Source of the DNA: a virus
DNA: 40,747 nt
Virus record (IMG/VR): IMGVR_UViG_3300035034_000143
Coordinates: 1-40,747 of that record
Strand: one strand, 5' to 3'
Part shown: piece after piece, positions 15,001 to 23,563 of the stretch
How the letters are laid out: each line of letters opens with the position of its first letter
Position numbering within the stretch: position 1 is the first letter of the stretch
The notes under the pieces: generated by a model
What the model was told of the DNA's origin: nothing
The model's input: the letters and a program-made list of their open reading frames with translations, nothing else
Database searches by the model: none
Position numbers and translations under genes: made by a program

Positions 15001-17635
15001 TAATGAACCCGGTGGAGCATCTAACGAAAGACTGACCACTCAACTTTCTCAAAGACTATTCTTAGATAATCGTCTTGGTGATTTCCTTGACAAAAGAGTT
15101 TCCACATCTTCTGTACCGGGCGCGGTAGTACAGCTAAACTCATCTGGTCAGTTGAACGTCGATGTAATTCCGCCTACAAGGGCATTTAATTCATACAATC
15201 TGTCTTCTTTTGAGGCCAGGCTAGAACTAGTGAACGATATCCCTCCGCAGGAAGTGTTGAGTGGTGATATTGTTATTGAGGCATATCAGCAACAATCTAT
15301 TATTGTAGATCAAAACATAACAGTAATCAAGGGAGACAAATTTACACAAGCTAGCTCTGGTTCAGAAGGATTTGTAAGAGAAGATGTTATTGCTGATACT
15401 GTTGTGGTTCTAGTAAACGTAGTTGGTGAATTTATACAAGGTATTGCTAATACACTAGAGATTAATGGAGTTGAAAGTCCAGCAGGATTGTATGTTGTCA
15501 CTGCCGACGTCAACGCAGAATTTCAGCAAAACTTTTTCCTAAGTGACGACGGTGACTCTCAGTTCCTAAAAATAGATGATCCAGAAAGTGGTACTGCGCT
15601 TGACTTCACTGTTGGTGCTAGTGTAACGTCGGCTGGCAGCCGAGCACAAGGACAAATAACTGATTTTGTTCAAGGTCTAACAATCTTAATTAATGCCGGT
15701 GCTTTGCCAAGTGGATCTGGGTATAGCACAAGTGGAACTTATATTAATGTACCGCTGGACAGTTCATCTGGCTCGGGAGTCGGCGCAAGAGCAGATATAA
15801 CAGTATCTGCTGGAGAAGTTACTATAATTGATTTAAGAAGAGGTGGCGCAGGCTATGTTGTGGGGGATACGCTCACCGTAACTAATGACGTACTTATTGG
15901 TGGCAGATCAGGAGGCACTGCATTTACTGTAGAGGTAAGTGCAACAGAAAAGAGATTGTATGTTGATATTACAGGAAACTTTATAAGGTTTACTGCGTCA
16001 GATACAAGAAGAGATTATATAGCAGATAATAATGCACCGGTGCTTGAGACTAATAATTTAACTTCGTTTAATTCTATCAGTTTTGACGGAGACGCTGCTA
16101 GCGGAGAAATAGATTATAACGTTTCACATATAATAGTTTCTAGTGGTCACGGATTTACCGACGGTGATCCTATTGAATATGATAATAACGGTAATGCCTC
16201 AATAGGGGGTCTGAGCCAAATAGGAATATTTTATGTAAAGGTCATAAACAATACAAGTTTTGCAGTATACACTCGTTATGATTTGAATCCAGCCCAACAA
16301 GTAAACTTTACTACTAGTCAGTTAGGAACCCACCTGTTTAGAAAAAGAACAGTATCACTTTCTGCTAATAGAATAGTAGTAAACAATCACGGGTTTAAGG
16401 TCGGTGATCCAGTTAGAATAGTAGGAGCTGACCTGCCCGACGGGCTTGTATCTGGCAATTTCTATTACGTTGGAGCTCCTACTACAAACTCATTTACACT
16501 GCACAACGATAGAGGATTTGCAGTTCAGAGCATAAACGGTATAGTACAATCAGAAGAATCATTAACAGTTTCACCTGGTACTGGAACTGCAACATTTACT
16601 TTACAGAATGTGGAAATTACTGGAACAACTGATACATCCAGCAGAGAATTAGATAATTACAGTTCATTGTCTGCTACAAATGTAGACGCAGCAAACATAG
16701 TATCAGGTACTATTTCTACGTCCAGGCTTGCTAGCGGCGTTGCAAATACCAGTACGTTTTTACGAGGCGATTCTTCATGGGTTGAAGCTGTTAGCACTAT
16801 TAGAATAAACCCTGACAGCCCATTGAACCTTGTGGGTAACTCTAATACAGTTGGATCTGATAACCGTTACTACGGCGATCTAAGGCTAGAAATACTACCC
16901 ACAAGCAGCGCAGCCGGCAACGTAGACTATACAAACGTTGGTGTATCGGCTTTTAATAAAAGCCAGTTTACGGTTTCTCCACAAGGTGAAGTTGATATTA
17001 CTTCGTCGGCTGATGGTGGTACACTGGATGCCGCAACGCTGGGTGGTAGTCCAAGTTCGTTCTTTATTAATCCAGAAAACCTAAACAGAGCCGTGCCAGT
17101 AAACAAGGGCGGCACCAACATACAAAGTTATATTGCTGGTGATATAATATTTGCGGCGGCCGAGTTGTCTACTAATACAGACAGCATGAGCCGATTGCCC
17201 ATTGGTGTTGCGAATACAATTTTAACATCAATCAATGGATCACCTGCTTGGTCTAACTCGATTACCGCTAATAATATAGAAGTTACTGACAGCTTTCAAG
17301 TTAAAGATTTTAGTTTAGATTCAGAGACCACAACTGCCAGCTCTACGTCTCCACAGACAGTGGCCACGTTTCTTGGTTCACAATTTAGGTCTGCAAAGAT
17401 GATAGTACAGGTAACAAACAACAGCACAGGTGATTATCAAGCGCAGGAAATTCTAGTAGTGCATGACAGCGGCGTTAGGGCGGATTTCGTAGAGTACGCA
17501 ATAATTCATACTTCTGCAGATCCGTTGGCCAGTTTTACAGCAATATATTCTGGAGGTAGTGTTTCCTTACTGGCAACTGCTGCCACAGCAGCTTCACACA
17601 CTTACAAAGTAGTAAAAACTATGATAACTATTTAA
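12095..17635 (+). CDS. Very large fibre / beta-helix structural protein
   Basis: An 1846-residue protein, the largest in the window. The N-terminus (KHKRSDVSGKIPLPSDLEEGQIALNT) is the attachment-type motif found at the start of many phage fibre proteins. A region near residues 165-480 (VAKSGNDANDGINAPVLTIKRA onward) looks like a right-handed parallel beta-helix of the pectate-lyase type. Three copies of a module of about 80 residues (HGF.xGdpV.y...I.GL...YYV....F.L) occur near residues 667, 1351 and 1431. The C-terminal region has fibre motifs (VNKGGTNIQSY) and ends in a beta-rich cap. No S74 chaperone is seen here. A role as a neck, tail or receptor-binding fibre is inferred from architecture; any polysaccharide-degrading activity is unproven. 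Confidence 0.75.
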   Translation: MASKIKHKRSDVSGKIPLPSDLEEGQIALNTIDGKVFIKQADDSVRDITKQIHDQDTSVAIDESGAVGTIVMIADGTNVQEITSAATSIKVPLIIEDRNSITIKEGDADSIGIEIKIPLGLTTDYNFVLPPTPGEFGQVLRTDGAGNLDWIKLSPGTKTIQVAKSGNDANDGINAPVLTIKRATQIASQNTFSPRVAPTVGVKDATELLLSNNTYLQAEVIAYIEQQIDPAAPGSMWEGFSYNSATCSRDVGYLVESAVYDLKYTGNSRSVFSAKRYYTGSTSVINGQEDQTADAITVLQTLSMRVIQNDQTGNRYQSAITQVTDQTKSQGSAAVSALSELYQITIDVLEQGISVLATVVDPAYKITSQTIQVASGEYYEQNPILIPDFCSIAGDSLRNCILRPLNPLRDFLRIRDGVLFSQFTFRDSLDSEGRPKDRFNYAVAFDDLDDRTFNRFEYPEIPFEKTLVTASPYIQNCSIISFLGANGIYNDGSKVRSPNVPKFQSEVENPPAGDKPRQNPSIVANAFTMLSFGGTGWRVTNEAYSQVVSCFQIFCKNGSYAQSGGYLSITNSATNFGTYALRSSGFRSTAFDFDRGFIANNGVTNGFITFDVIGYGREFVEHFVLRFINSNGDDISDNFKGSLTTFDFTPDANVIDITLNTFNIVNHGFTNGTRVQYKENGNSEIPGLITDTYYYVEQLTPDVFKLYEDDALTETATIDGASLGTHQLIIGNEEFFIEEVVNPSNRYQTLTLTGSNLNFNVGQEISGTVGAASTTAYVYSWDVDTNTLVVSLNQVSISNALQYVDFTSSSTISQDASGQSTDIPVASVTDRRDLYSATLKIKSSLGGSNIANVAQTVGLGLNLHRPSIVNSSAHTWEYAGSGTDYNALPSNGGKSIERFEQFEDLPGRVYASGTNELGDFKVGNFIRAENRTGNVIFANRVSIARLDSISLNLSGATISQISTDPGLGDNEPGGASNERLTTQLSQRLFLDNRLGDFLDKRVSTSSVPGAVVQLNSSGQLNVDVIPPTRAFNSYNLSSFEARLELVNDIPPQEVLSGDIVIEAYQQQSIIVDQNITVIKGDKFTQASSGSEGFVREDVIADTVVVLVNVVGEFIQGIANTLEINGVESPAGLYVVTADVNAEFQQNFFLSDDGDSQFLKIDDPESGTALDFTVGASVTSAGSRAQGQITDFVQGLTILINAGALPSGSGYSTSGTYINVPLDSSSGSGVGARADITVSAGEVTIIDLRRGGAGYVVGDTLTVTNDVLIGGRSGGTAFTVEVSATEKRLYVDITGNFIRFTASDTRRDYIADNNAPVLETNNLTSFNSISFDGDAASGEIDYNVSHIIVSSGHGFTDGDPIEYDNNGNASIGGLSQIGIFYVKVINNTSFAVYTRYDLNPAQQVNFTTSQLGTHLFRKRTVSLSANRIVVNNHGFKVGDPVRIVGADLPDGLVSGNFYYVGAPTTNSFTLHNDRGFAVQSINGIVQSEESLTVSPGTGTATFTLQNVEITGTTDTSSRELDNYSSLSATNVDAANIVSGTISTSRLASGVANTSTFLRGDSSWVEAVSTIRINPDSPLNLVGNSNTVGSDNRYYGDLRLEILPTSSAAGNVDYTNVGVSAFNKSQFTVSPQGEVDITSSADGGTLDAATLGGSPSSFFINPENLNRAVPVNKGGTNIQSYIAGDIIFAAAELSTNTDSMSRLPIGVANTILTSINGSPAWSNSITANNIEVTDSFQVKDFSLDSETTTASSTSPQTVATFLGSQFRSAKMIVQVTNNSTGDYQAQEILVVHDSGVRADFVEYAIIHTSADPLASFTAIYSGGSVSLLATAATAASHTYKVVKTMITI

Positions 17636-17680
17636 TGGATAAGTAGTTATGAACAGCTAATTTTAGGGAAAGGGAACTAA

Positions 17681-19045
17681 ATGGCAATTAATGATTTTAA
17701 GGTCCGACACGGTATTGTTGTGGGACCAGATGACTTCTCTGTAGATGTTTCTACAGACACCGCTACATTTGCGGATGGCTATGTTGTTAACATAGGCACA
17801 GACCGCGTGCTTAAACAAACAGATAATATATCAGAGTTGACTAACGACTTAGAGTATCTTGTGTCTAAAGCAGACGTTGATGCACTTGGTGTTAATGCAG
17901 GAACACTGAACAGTATTACTAGTACACAATTCTTACGCAGCGATGTGGACGGTACCGTTAGTGGCAATTTAACAGTTAGTGGCGCTACTGGGCCAGCAGT
18001 ATTCTCTGTGATAGCAGATAATGATAATAGTAACGAGGACGATACAGCTACAATAAGGTTGAGTCAGGATGGTGGGCAAGTTACAGGTGCATGGGGATTT
18101 GATAGTAATAACGTAATGTACTTTGAAAATACTAGTATAGAAACCAGCGTTAAAATAATCGACTTCAGGACCAGCTACGGGGTTGTTAGAGCTGACGGTA
18201 ACCTAATATTTCATGCTGGGAACTCGGAGCCTTACAGTAATATTGAGAAAAACAAACTATCTAACATTGAGAACAATGCAACTGCTGATCAAACTAAGTT
18301 TGATATTGATGCTCTTAATATTGATGCAGACACACTCGACGGGGTTAATAGCAGTCAATTCCTTAGGACTGACCAAAACAATATTATCACTGCTAAACAT
18401 ACTATTATTGGTACCGGCGAGCTATTAAGACTAGGAAACAGTTTACTAGATAGCGCAGATGCTTGGATTGTGTTTGGTCATTTGCCAGGCGCTTACAACT
18501 GGAAAATAGGATATCAAGGCAGTACCGGCGGCGCCGACGGAAACGAACTTCAGTTTTTAAGTAGCTTTTCGACTAACGGCTTCCAATTAGATCACCTAGG
18601 AAATATAGAAACAGTGGGTTCAGGAGTTTGGACCGGCAACGGCTCGGGACTTAACAGTGTTAACGCCACAACCTTAGATGGTATAGACAGCAGTTCTTTT
18701 GTTAGGAGTGATCAAGATGACACACTAGATGGCACCTACACAGTCACTGGAGACCTGACTATAAACGGCACGCTTACAGAAACTTCCAGTATTGTACTCA
18801 AAGAGAATGTTGTTCCCATAGCAAACGCACTGGCCACTGTGCTTATGCTTGACGGAGTGCACTATAACAGAAAGTCCTCTGGCGCATACGAAACAGGGTT
18901 AATAGCAGAAGAGGTAGAAAAAATTGCTCCAGAGCTGGTTAGTACGCAGGGTCAAAAATCAATTCAGTACTCTCGATTAACTGCATACCTAATAGAAGCA
19001 GTTAAAGATCTAGAAAAACAACTACAAGAGCTCAAGAATGGCTAA
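17681..19045 (+). CDS. Tail fibre protein with C-terminal S74 intramolecular chaperone
   Basis: A 454-residue fibre protein. The body has repeats typical of trimeric fibre shafts (NSITSTQFLRSDVDGTVSG, LDGVNSSQFLRTDQNN, LDGIDSSSFVRSDQDD). The C-terminal 85 residues match the peptidase S74 intramolecular chaperone domain: SSIVLKENVV with Ser369/370 and Lys374 as the likely Ser-Lys dyad, then MLDGVHYN and TGLIAEEVEKIAPELV. The segment ends in a coiled coil (LIEAVKDLEKQLQELKNG). In known members this domain helps trimerise the fibre and then cuts itself off. A GGGAAAGGG ribosome site precedes the ATG. The next (broken) fibre gene starts inside its last codons. Confidence 0.82.
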   Translation: MAINDFKVRHGIVVGPDDFSVDVSTDTATFADGYVVNIGTDRVLKQTDNISELTNDLEYLVSKADVDALGVNAGTLNSITSTQFLRSDVDGTVSGNLTVSGATGPAVFSVIADNDNSNEDDTATIRLSQDGGQVTGAWGFDSNNVMYFENTSIETSVKIIDFRTSYGVVRADGNLIFHAGNSEPYSNIEKNKLSNIENNATADQTKFDIDALNIDADTLDGVNSSQFLRTDQNNIITAKHTIIGTGELLRLGNSLLDSADAWIVFGHLPGAYNWKIGYQGSTGGADGNELQFLSSFSTNGFQLDHLGNIETVGSGVWTGNGSGLNSVNATTLDGIDSSSFVRSDQDDTLDGTYTVTGDLTINGTLTETSSIVLKENVVPIANALATVLMLDGVHYNRKSSGAYETGLIAEEVEKIAPELVSTQGQKSIQYSRLTAYLIEAVKDLEKQLQELKNG

Positions 19046-19437
19046 CTTAAAAAAATACCACAATTAACGACACAGGAAATTTTACACTGCCAGTAGGAAC
19101 CACTGCGCAGCGCCCTACTGCTGCGGCCGGGCAATTACGATTTAACAGTGAGTTGGGAATAACTGAATATTACGATACTAGCTTTAGCGGGTGGATTGCT
19201 ACCAGTGTCAGCGGAGTAGTTGCCACAGGCGGCAACAGTGTGTATGACATGAATCACAACGGCACTGCTTATCGTGTTCACGTGTTTACCGACACTGGCA
19301 CCAGTACTTTTAATGTGACCAAAGGCGGCGAAGTTGAATACTTAATTGTAGCAGGCGGCGGCGGCGGAAGTAGTAGCGAAGGAGATGGCAACGGCGGAGG
19401 CTCTGGCATAGTAATAATTCGTTACAGAACCAGTTAA
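19038..19437 (+). CDS. Small Gly-rich fibre/adhesin-like protein, frameshifted
   Basis: An ATG at 19038 overlaps the previous gene and reads MANLKK, then goes out of frame after a run of seven A (19049-19055). The frame from 19051 reads NTTINDTGNFTLPVGTTAQR and on to GQLRFNSELGITEYYD, a familiar fibre motif, and ends in GGGSGIVIIRYRTS. Removing one A would give a continuous start, MANLKNTTINDTG. So this is either a broken gene, an assembly error in a homopolymer, or slippage on A7. A TTG at 19153 could start a 94-residue fragment but would cut the conserved motif. The Gly-rich segment near the end is short compared with similar receptor-tip proteins. Confidence 0.6.
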
Positions 19438-19447
19438 CTCGTTATTA

Positions 19448-19894
19448 CTATTCTGAACTAATGTTTAACAAGTCAATAACCTTCATAACTGTTTGAAGCT
19501 TGTTTTGAATTGTTTTATTTTGAAGTGTGTTTCTCAGTCCGTGGTGTAGTGGTTTGGGCCACTTGCCAAAACTCACCCATGCATAGCCATCGTGCTCGTG
19601 ATTAAGACTGGGAATAAATTCTTGTTTAACCAGCGTTAGATATGTGTGAAAGTGAAAGTAATCATCGTTAGAAATAAAACTTTCAAGCGGCATGGTCTTT
19701 AGGATATCAGCAGCGCCTATTTCTTCTTGTATCTCACGCTGGAGACCCTGAAACGGAGACTCTACCCCTTCTGTGGTTCCTCCTACTATCCCCCATTGAT
19801 TCTTTTGTCTACCCTGAGTACGGTGAATAAAAAGAAACCTTTTGGTGTCCAACGCATAAAACAATGCGCCACTGCAAACTATTTTATTGGTCAT
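19448..19894 (-). CDS. Nudix hydrolase
   Basis: A 148-residue Nudix family protein. The Nudix box is complete: G39-x5-E45-x7-R53-E54-I-Q-E57-E58-I-G60 (GGTTEGVESPFQGLQREIQEEIG), the divalent-metal site used to hydrolyse nucleoside diphosphates linked to another group. The substrate cannot be told; candidates include oxidised nucleotides, ADP-ribose-type compounds, NAD-type or GDP-sugars, with a mannosyl-hydrolase-like subgroup possible given the N-terminal layout. It is the last gene of the minus-strand operon, starting 8 bases after the gp15 stop, with its AAGGAT ribosome site within the end of gp15. T4 also has a Nudix protein (NudE), but orthology is not shown. Confidence 0.88.
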   Translation of the reverse strand: MTNKIVCSGALFYALDTKRFLFIHRTQGRQKNQWGIVGGTTEGVESPFQGLQREIQEEIGAADILKTMPLESFISNDDYFHFHTYLTLVKQEFIPSLNHEHDGYAWVSFGKWPKPLHHGLRNTLQNKTIQNKLQTVMKVIDLLNISSE

Positions 19895-19902
19895 ACAAAT
19901 AG

Positions 19903-21315
19903 TTATCCTTCTAGGTCAATACGATATGTTCCTACAGGGTACTCGCCATCTACTGACTTGAGCCATTCTCCGTTTTTGAAACGATATTGTGTGCCGGTAG
20001 CAAGGTTAGTGGTATAGGTTATCTCTGTAACCTCACTGGCATCGAACACAATACGCCAGCCAGTACCTGTCCATTCAATAATATCATTGGCTTTTGCAAC
20101 TAATTTTGTACCATCTGCGTTCTTCCAAACTGCTGCACTTTCTGTAGCAGTGTCAGCGCCTATGTCCTCGAGTATGAGGAACCGTGCTGACTGCGACAGA
20201 ACGCTTGTAGGGTTGAATCTAGTGGGGTCTATCACGTAGTCTATACCCGTCCTTGCGTCAATAACAGTATCTCCAGGAAATGAATCAATGTCAAAGTCGA
20301 TATTAAGTTTGCCCTCGTCATTGCTGTCGAGTGAAACTGTGCCGGTTAGTGTGCTGTCGTTGTCCTTGTTGTTAATAAAAATAGTGGTTACCCCAGCAGA
20401 GTACACGCCAGGGTACGCTTCAAATAGATCTCTCCATGACTGTGTGCCCACTGTGCCGTTTGTGATCAGTTGAGCAGTGCCTGCTTCTAGATACAAGGGC
20501 CATTGAATATAGTTTACATTGGCCATGGTGTCTGACAGTTCAGTTTGCGCTACTGCTCCGTATCTAGTACTGGCACTTCCAGCAGTGGCAAAGCTGTCAT
20601 ATTGGTTGATCTCAGGCGTGCTTACTCCAGCTTCAATTGTGCCTCGTGTTTCGTCAAACATTGATGTAATGATATTAGTAATCACTCCCATCTTCTTGAC
20701 CTTTATCGGAGGGCTGATATAAATTGGTATACTGAACGATATAGAAGCAACGTCGATCTCACTATCTACACCTGTAGGAATGCTGCGACTGGACCAAGAA
20801 ATGCTGTCAAGGTTTACCACAGTGATGCTGGTCCAATCAATAAAGTTGTCAGTGGTCTGTATCTCAAGCGCTGGATTAAACATAACCAGTATCTGCTCAA
20901 GTAATTGTAATTTTTGATCAGTATTGCTGGCCCATATATCCGAAGTCAATCGAAGAGTATAAGGAGTGGGCATTAAACGCTCTACTGTATAGTTCTTACC
21001 TTGGTAATTAAGATACTCGTTGTTGTTGCTGTCGTAGGCCCGTTCTCTAATATTGGTCTTGCGAGTGTAAGAAGAATCGCTCAGTCTATCTTTGTCTAAT
21101 TCAAGACCAGTTACGTATACACTTATTCTAGGTGCACTAGGTAGCTTGTTCTCGCTGTTTTCTCTTATAACGTGGGCAACCTGTCGAGACATATCACCGT
21201 ACATTACAGGAACTTCTTTTATGTTGCCGTTCCCGTCTTGGACAGGGAAGTTGCTCATGATGCGCATCATCTGAGTTATGTATCTTCTAATCTGAGCGTC
21301 GTAGAAAAATTTCAC
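19903..21315 (-). CDS. 15: Tail completion / sheath-terminator protein gp15
   Basis: Caps the tail tube and sheath at the head-proximal end and joins the tail to the neck. The N-terminus (FFYDAQIRRYITQMMRIMSNFPV) matches T4 gp15 FYNSSFRRY..LFSN, and VPVMYGDMSRQ, YTLRLTSDIWASNTDQKLQLLEQIL and SFSIPIYISPP align with its conserved core. At 470 residues it is much longer than T4 gp15 (272): about 200 extra residues at the C-terminus carry repeated short motifs resembling virion surface modules (YRFKNGEWLKSVDGEYPVGTYRI). The start is GTG at 21315, with GGGAG six bases upstream. Second gene of the minus-strand operon. Confidence 0.85.
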   Translation of the reverse strand: MKFFYDAQIRRYITQMMRIMSNFPVQDGNGNIKEVPVMYGDMSRQVAHVIRENSENKLPSAPRISVYVTGLELDKDRLSDSSYTRKTNIRERAYDSNNNEYLNYQGKNYTVERLMPTPYTLRLTSDIWASNTDQKLQLLEQILVMFNPALEIQTTDNFIDWTSITVVNLDSISWSSRSIPTGVDSEIDVASISFSIPIYISPPIKVKKMGVITNIITSMFDETRGTIEAGVSTPEINQYDSFATAGSASTRYGAVAQTELSDTMANVNYIQWPLYLEAGTAQLITNGTVGTQSWRDLFEAYPGVYSAGVTTIFINNKDNDSTLTGTVSLDSNDEGKLNIDFDIDSFPGDTVIDARTGIDYVIDPTRFNPTSVLSQSARFLILEDIGADTATESAAVWKNADGTKLVAKANDIIEWTGTGWRIVFDASEVTEITYTTNLATGTQYRFKNGEWLKSVDGEYPVGTYRIDLEG

Positions 21316-21330
21316 TATATTCTCCCTATC

Positions 21331-22488
21331 TTAATTATCTGGTTTTGGTCTAAGTGCTTTGGACAAGCTTTGTCTTTCTTCAACTATTTCGCCGTCAATT
21401 ATACTGGTGTTAAAGTTATTAACAAAACTTCCTCTTTGATTTTGTCTTTGGTCTACATTACTCAGTGTCATTCTAATATCGTCGTAGACTTTCTTCCAGC
21501 GATCTTCATCGTATTGAAATAGCCTGTTGGGCATAAAATCAGTGCGTAAAAAGTAATCACCAGTAACAGTATCTCGAGGAAATTGTGTGCCGATACCAAA
21601 GGGCAACCCATTGGGAGCAGCATCGCCGCCACCTATCATATAACCAGTGTATCCTGAACGCGACGGTTTACCTACAAACGCAGCATACTCAGAGATATTG
21701 TTGTCTTGTAGATCACTGGGCACCGCAGTTCTCAATGAAATACTGCCATTTTCGTTTGTGTCTATAGTGTAGTAATGACTGATTTCAAATCCAGAGCGTG
21801 GCGCATCAGCTTCTGCTTGCGCTACTACTGCTTGGCTAATCTGCATTTCTTTATCGTAAGTGCTCAGTAGATCACGTAGTGTATTATCGCTGTCCAGGTC
21901 AGCAGGCTGATCAAGTATATCTGCATACTCTTGACTGTCAATAATCTGTTTAAGTTTGAGTCTGTATAGATGAGGAAACCAAGTAGGACTAAATCCTTCC
22001 CCTGCTCGCGTTACATCTTCTACTACATAGAATCTTTTTAGACTAGATGAATAATCATTAAGTGCGTATTCGTCTTTTAGGTGAGGTAATTCTATAACGT
22101 CACCCGACAGTATCTTGCGTCCTAGAGTTTTTACACTGCTGTTGATATGAACAGTTAAAAATACAGTGTCGTTGCTTAAGAACATACCAAACGCTGATAG
22201 GTCAAAGTCAATATCTTGAACATTATAGATGCCGCGAATATTATAAATATCCGGATCGTACTTTCGGTCACGATTTTCTAAAAATAATAGATCCTGAATA
22301 TTAGTCACTGACATTTTATCGTACACAGGTTGGTCAGCAGTGGCTTGTGCTTCCTCGGGGTTCAACGGCCCCAGGTATTTGTGGATATTAACATCCGTGC
22401 CGCCGACTACAAACATTTCTTTTATTTGTCGATCAAGAAAATAATAATCATTGCCACGTTCTGGTTTATATAATGATAAGCGAGGGAT
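21331..22488 (-). CDS. 14: Neck protein gp14, probable non-AUG start
   Basis: Neck protein that closes the head-tail junction together with gp13. The conserved core is recognisable: EMFVVGGTDVNIHKYLGP, LFLENRDRKYDPDIYNIRG, QDIDFDLSAFGMFLSND and KRFYVVEDVTRAGEGFSP. The first ATG (22416) gives 361 residues but would remove the upstream in-frame segment PRLSLYKPERGNDYYFLDRQ, which looks like the genuine gp14 N-terminus. An AAGGAG site ends 7 bases before an ATC codon at 22488, and an in-frame stop lies at 22507-22509, so initiation at ATC (or a lost ATG) is likely. Divergent from gp13 over a shared palindromic late promoter. Confidence 0.8.
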   Translation of the reverse strand: MPRLSLYKPERGNDYYFLDRQIKEMFVVGGTDVNIHKYLGPLNPEEAQATADQPVYDKMSVTNIQDLLFLENRDRKYDPDIYNIRGIYNVQDIDFDLSAFGMFLSNDTVFLTVHINSSVKTLGRKILSGDVIELPHLKDEYALNDYSSSLKRFYVVEDVTRAGEGFSPTWFPHLYRLKLKQIIDSQEYADILDQPADLDSDNTLRDLLSTYDKEMQISQAVVAQAEADAPRSGFEISHYYTIDTNENGSISLRTAVPSDLQDNNISEYAAFVGKPSRSGYTGYMIGGGDAAPNGLPFGIGTQFPRDTVTGDYFLRTDFMPNRLFQYDEDRWKKVYDDIRMTLSNVDQRQNQRGSFVNNFNTSIIDGEIVEERQSLSKALRPKPDN

Positions 22489-22510
22489 AGTGTTTCTCCT
22501 TGGTTCTTAG

Positions 22511-22531
22511 TGTATTTATTTAATAAATACA
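22511..22531. promoter_or_regulatory. Palindromic divergent late promoter between gp14 and gp13
   Basis: A near-perfect palindrome with ATAAATA on the plus strand (22523-22529) and ATAAATA on the minus strand (22513-22519). With T4 late geometry the two transcripts start near 22535 (gp13, right at its AAGGAG) and 22507 (gp14, about 19 bases before the ATC). One site may thus fire both neck genes. Confidence 0.6.
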
Positions 22532-22548
22532 TCAAGGAGAACTACTAA

Positions 22549-23535
22549 ATGTCAAATTTGACCGCACAAAAGCAAGAAGTATATGATTACGTAAGAGTGT
22601 TTCTAGGTGACGGGATGATTGACGTTGAACTAGATAAAATTCACTATGAAACTGCTCTAAAAAAAGCACTATCTAAATTTAGGCAGCGTTCAGACAACTC
22701 AGTTGAAGAGTCATACATTTTTCTTACAACTTCAGAGGATCAAAATGATTATACGTTGGCTAACGAAGTTATTGAAGTAAGAAAAATATTCAGAAGAAGT
22801 ATTGGATCTCGTCCTTCAACATCGCAATCAGGTGGCCCAATATTTACTCAATCATTCACAGCAGTTCCAGGCCAATTGTCTACGTTTGACGTGAACTACA
22901 ATCTAATGTCAGTAAAAACTGTTATTGTAAAAGTAAACGGTGTGGACACAAAGGACTATGCAATTGATTCTAACAATAGAACAATTACGTTTATTACTCC
23001 GCTAGTGCCTGCCGACGTAGTAGGAGTAAGTTTGTTTGCATCTGGCGAAAACGGCGGTGGCTCGTTATTTGATCCGTTTAGTTTGGCTTATACCAACGCT
23101 TACTTGTTAAGCAGCTCTAATATGGGAGGTCTAGCTACCTACGACATGTTTAGTCAGTATCAAGAGCTAGTAGGACGAATGTTTGGTAGTTTTATTGAAT
23201 TTAAATGGAACACTACTGCTAAAAAATTAACCTTGCTGCAACGTCCTAGAGCAGAGGAGACTCTGATGTTATATGCTTATAATTATAGACCAGATGACCA
23301 GTTAATTACAGATTATCTAGCAGGGCCGTGGATCAAGGATTACACTCTAGCCAGTTGTAAATATATGCTAGGCGAGGCACGGAGCAAGTTTGCACAGATT
23401 GCGGGCCCACAAGGTGGCAGCTCACTAAACGGTGACGCACTAAAAGCAGAAGCGCAAGCTGAAATGGAAAAACTTGAAATTGACGTGGTGCAGCAGGTGG
23501 CTGGCGGAGTGGGCTATAGCTGGTTAATCGGCTAG
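22549..23535 (+). CDS. 13: Neck protein gp13
   Basis: Neck protein that docks on the portal after packaging. The 328-residue sequence starts with a helical segment (QEVYDYVRVFLGDGMIDVELD..HYETALKKALSKFRQRSDNS). The middle contains VKVNGVDTKDYAIDSNNRTITF. The C-terminal domain has the typical LAYTNAYLLSSS...FSQYQELVGRMFGSFIEFKW...LLQRPR and GPWIKDYTLASCKYMLGEARSKF motifs. Length and motif order match T4-like gp13 (T4: 309). The ATG has an AAGGAG site and lies 18 bases downstream of the late promoter motif. Unlike in T4, it is on the opposite strand from gp14 and gp15. Confidence 0.9.
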   Translation: MSNLTAQKQEVYDYVRVFLGDGMIDVELDKIHYETALKKALSKFRQRSDNSVEESYIFLTTSEDQNDYTLANEVIEVRKIFRRSIGSRPSTSQSGGPIFTQSFTAVPGQLSTFDVNYNLMSVKTVIVKVNGVDTKDYAIDSNNRTITFITPLVPADVVGVSLFASGENGGGSLFDPFSLAYTNAYLLSSSNMGGLATYDMFSQYQELVGRMFGSFIEFKWNTTAKKLTLLQRPRAEETLMLYAYNYRPDDQLITDYLAGPWIKDYTLASCKYMLGEARSKFAQIAGPQGGSSLNGDALKAEAQAEMEKLEIDVVQQVAGGVGYSWLIG

Positions 23536-23563
23536 GGTTCTTTATTGGGTAAGAATGATTCGG

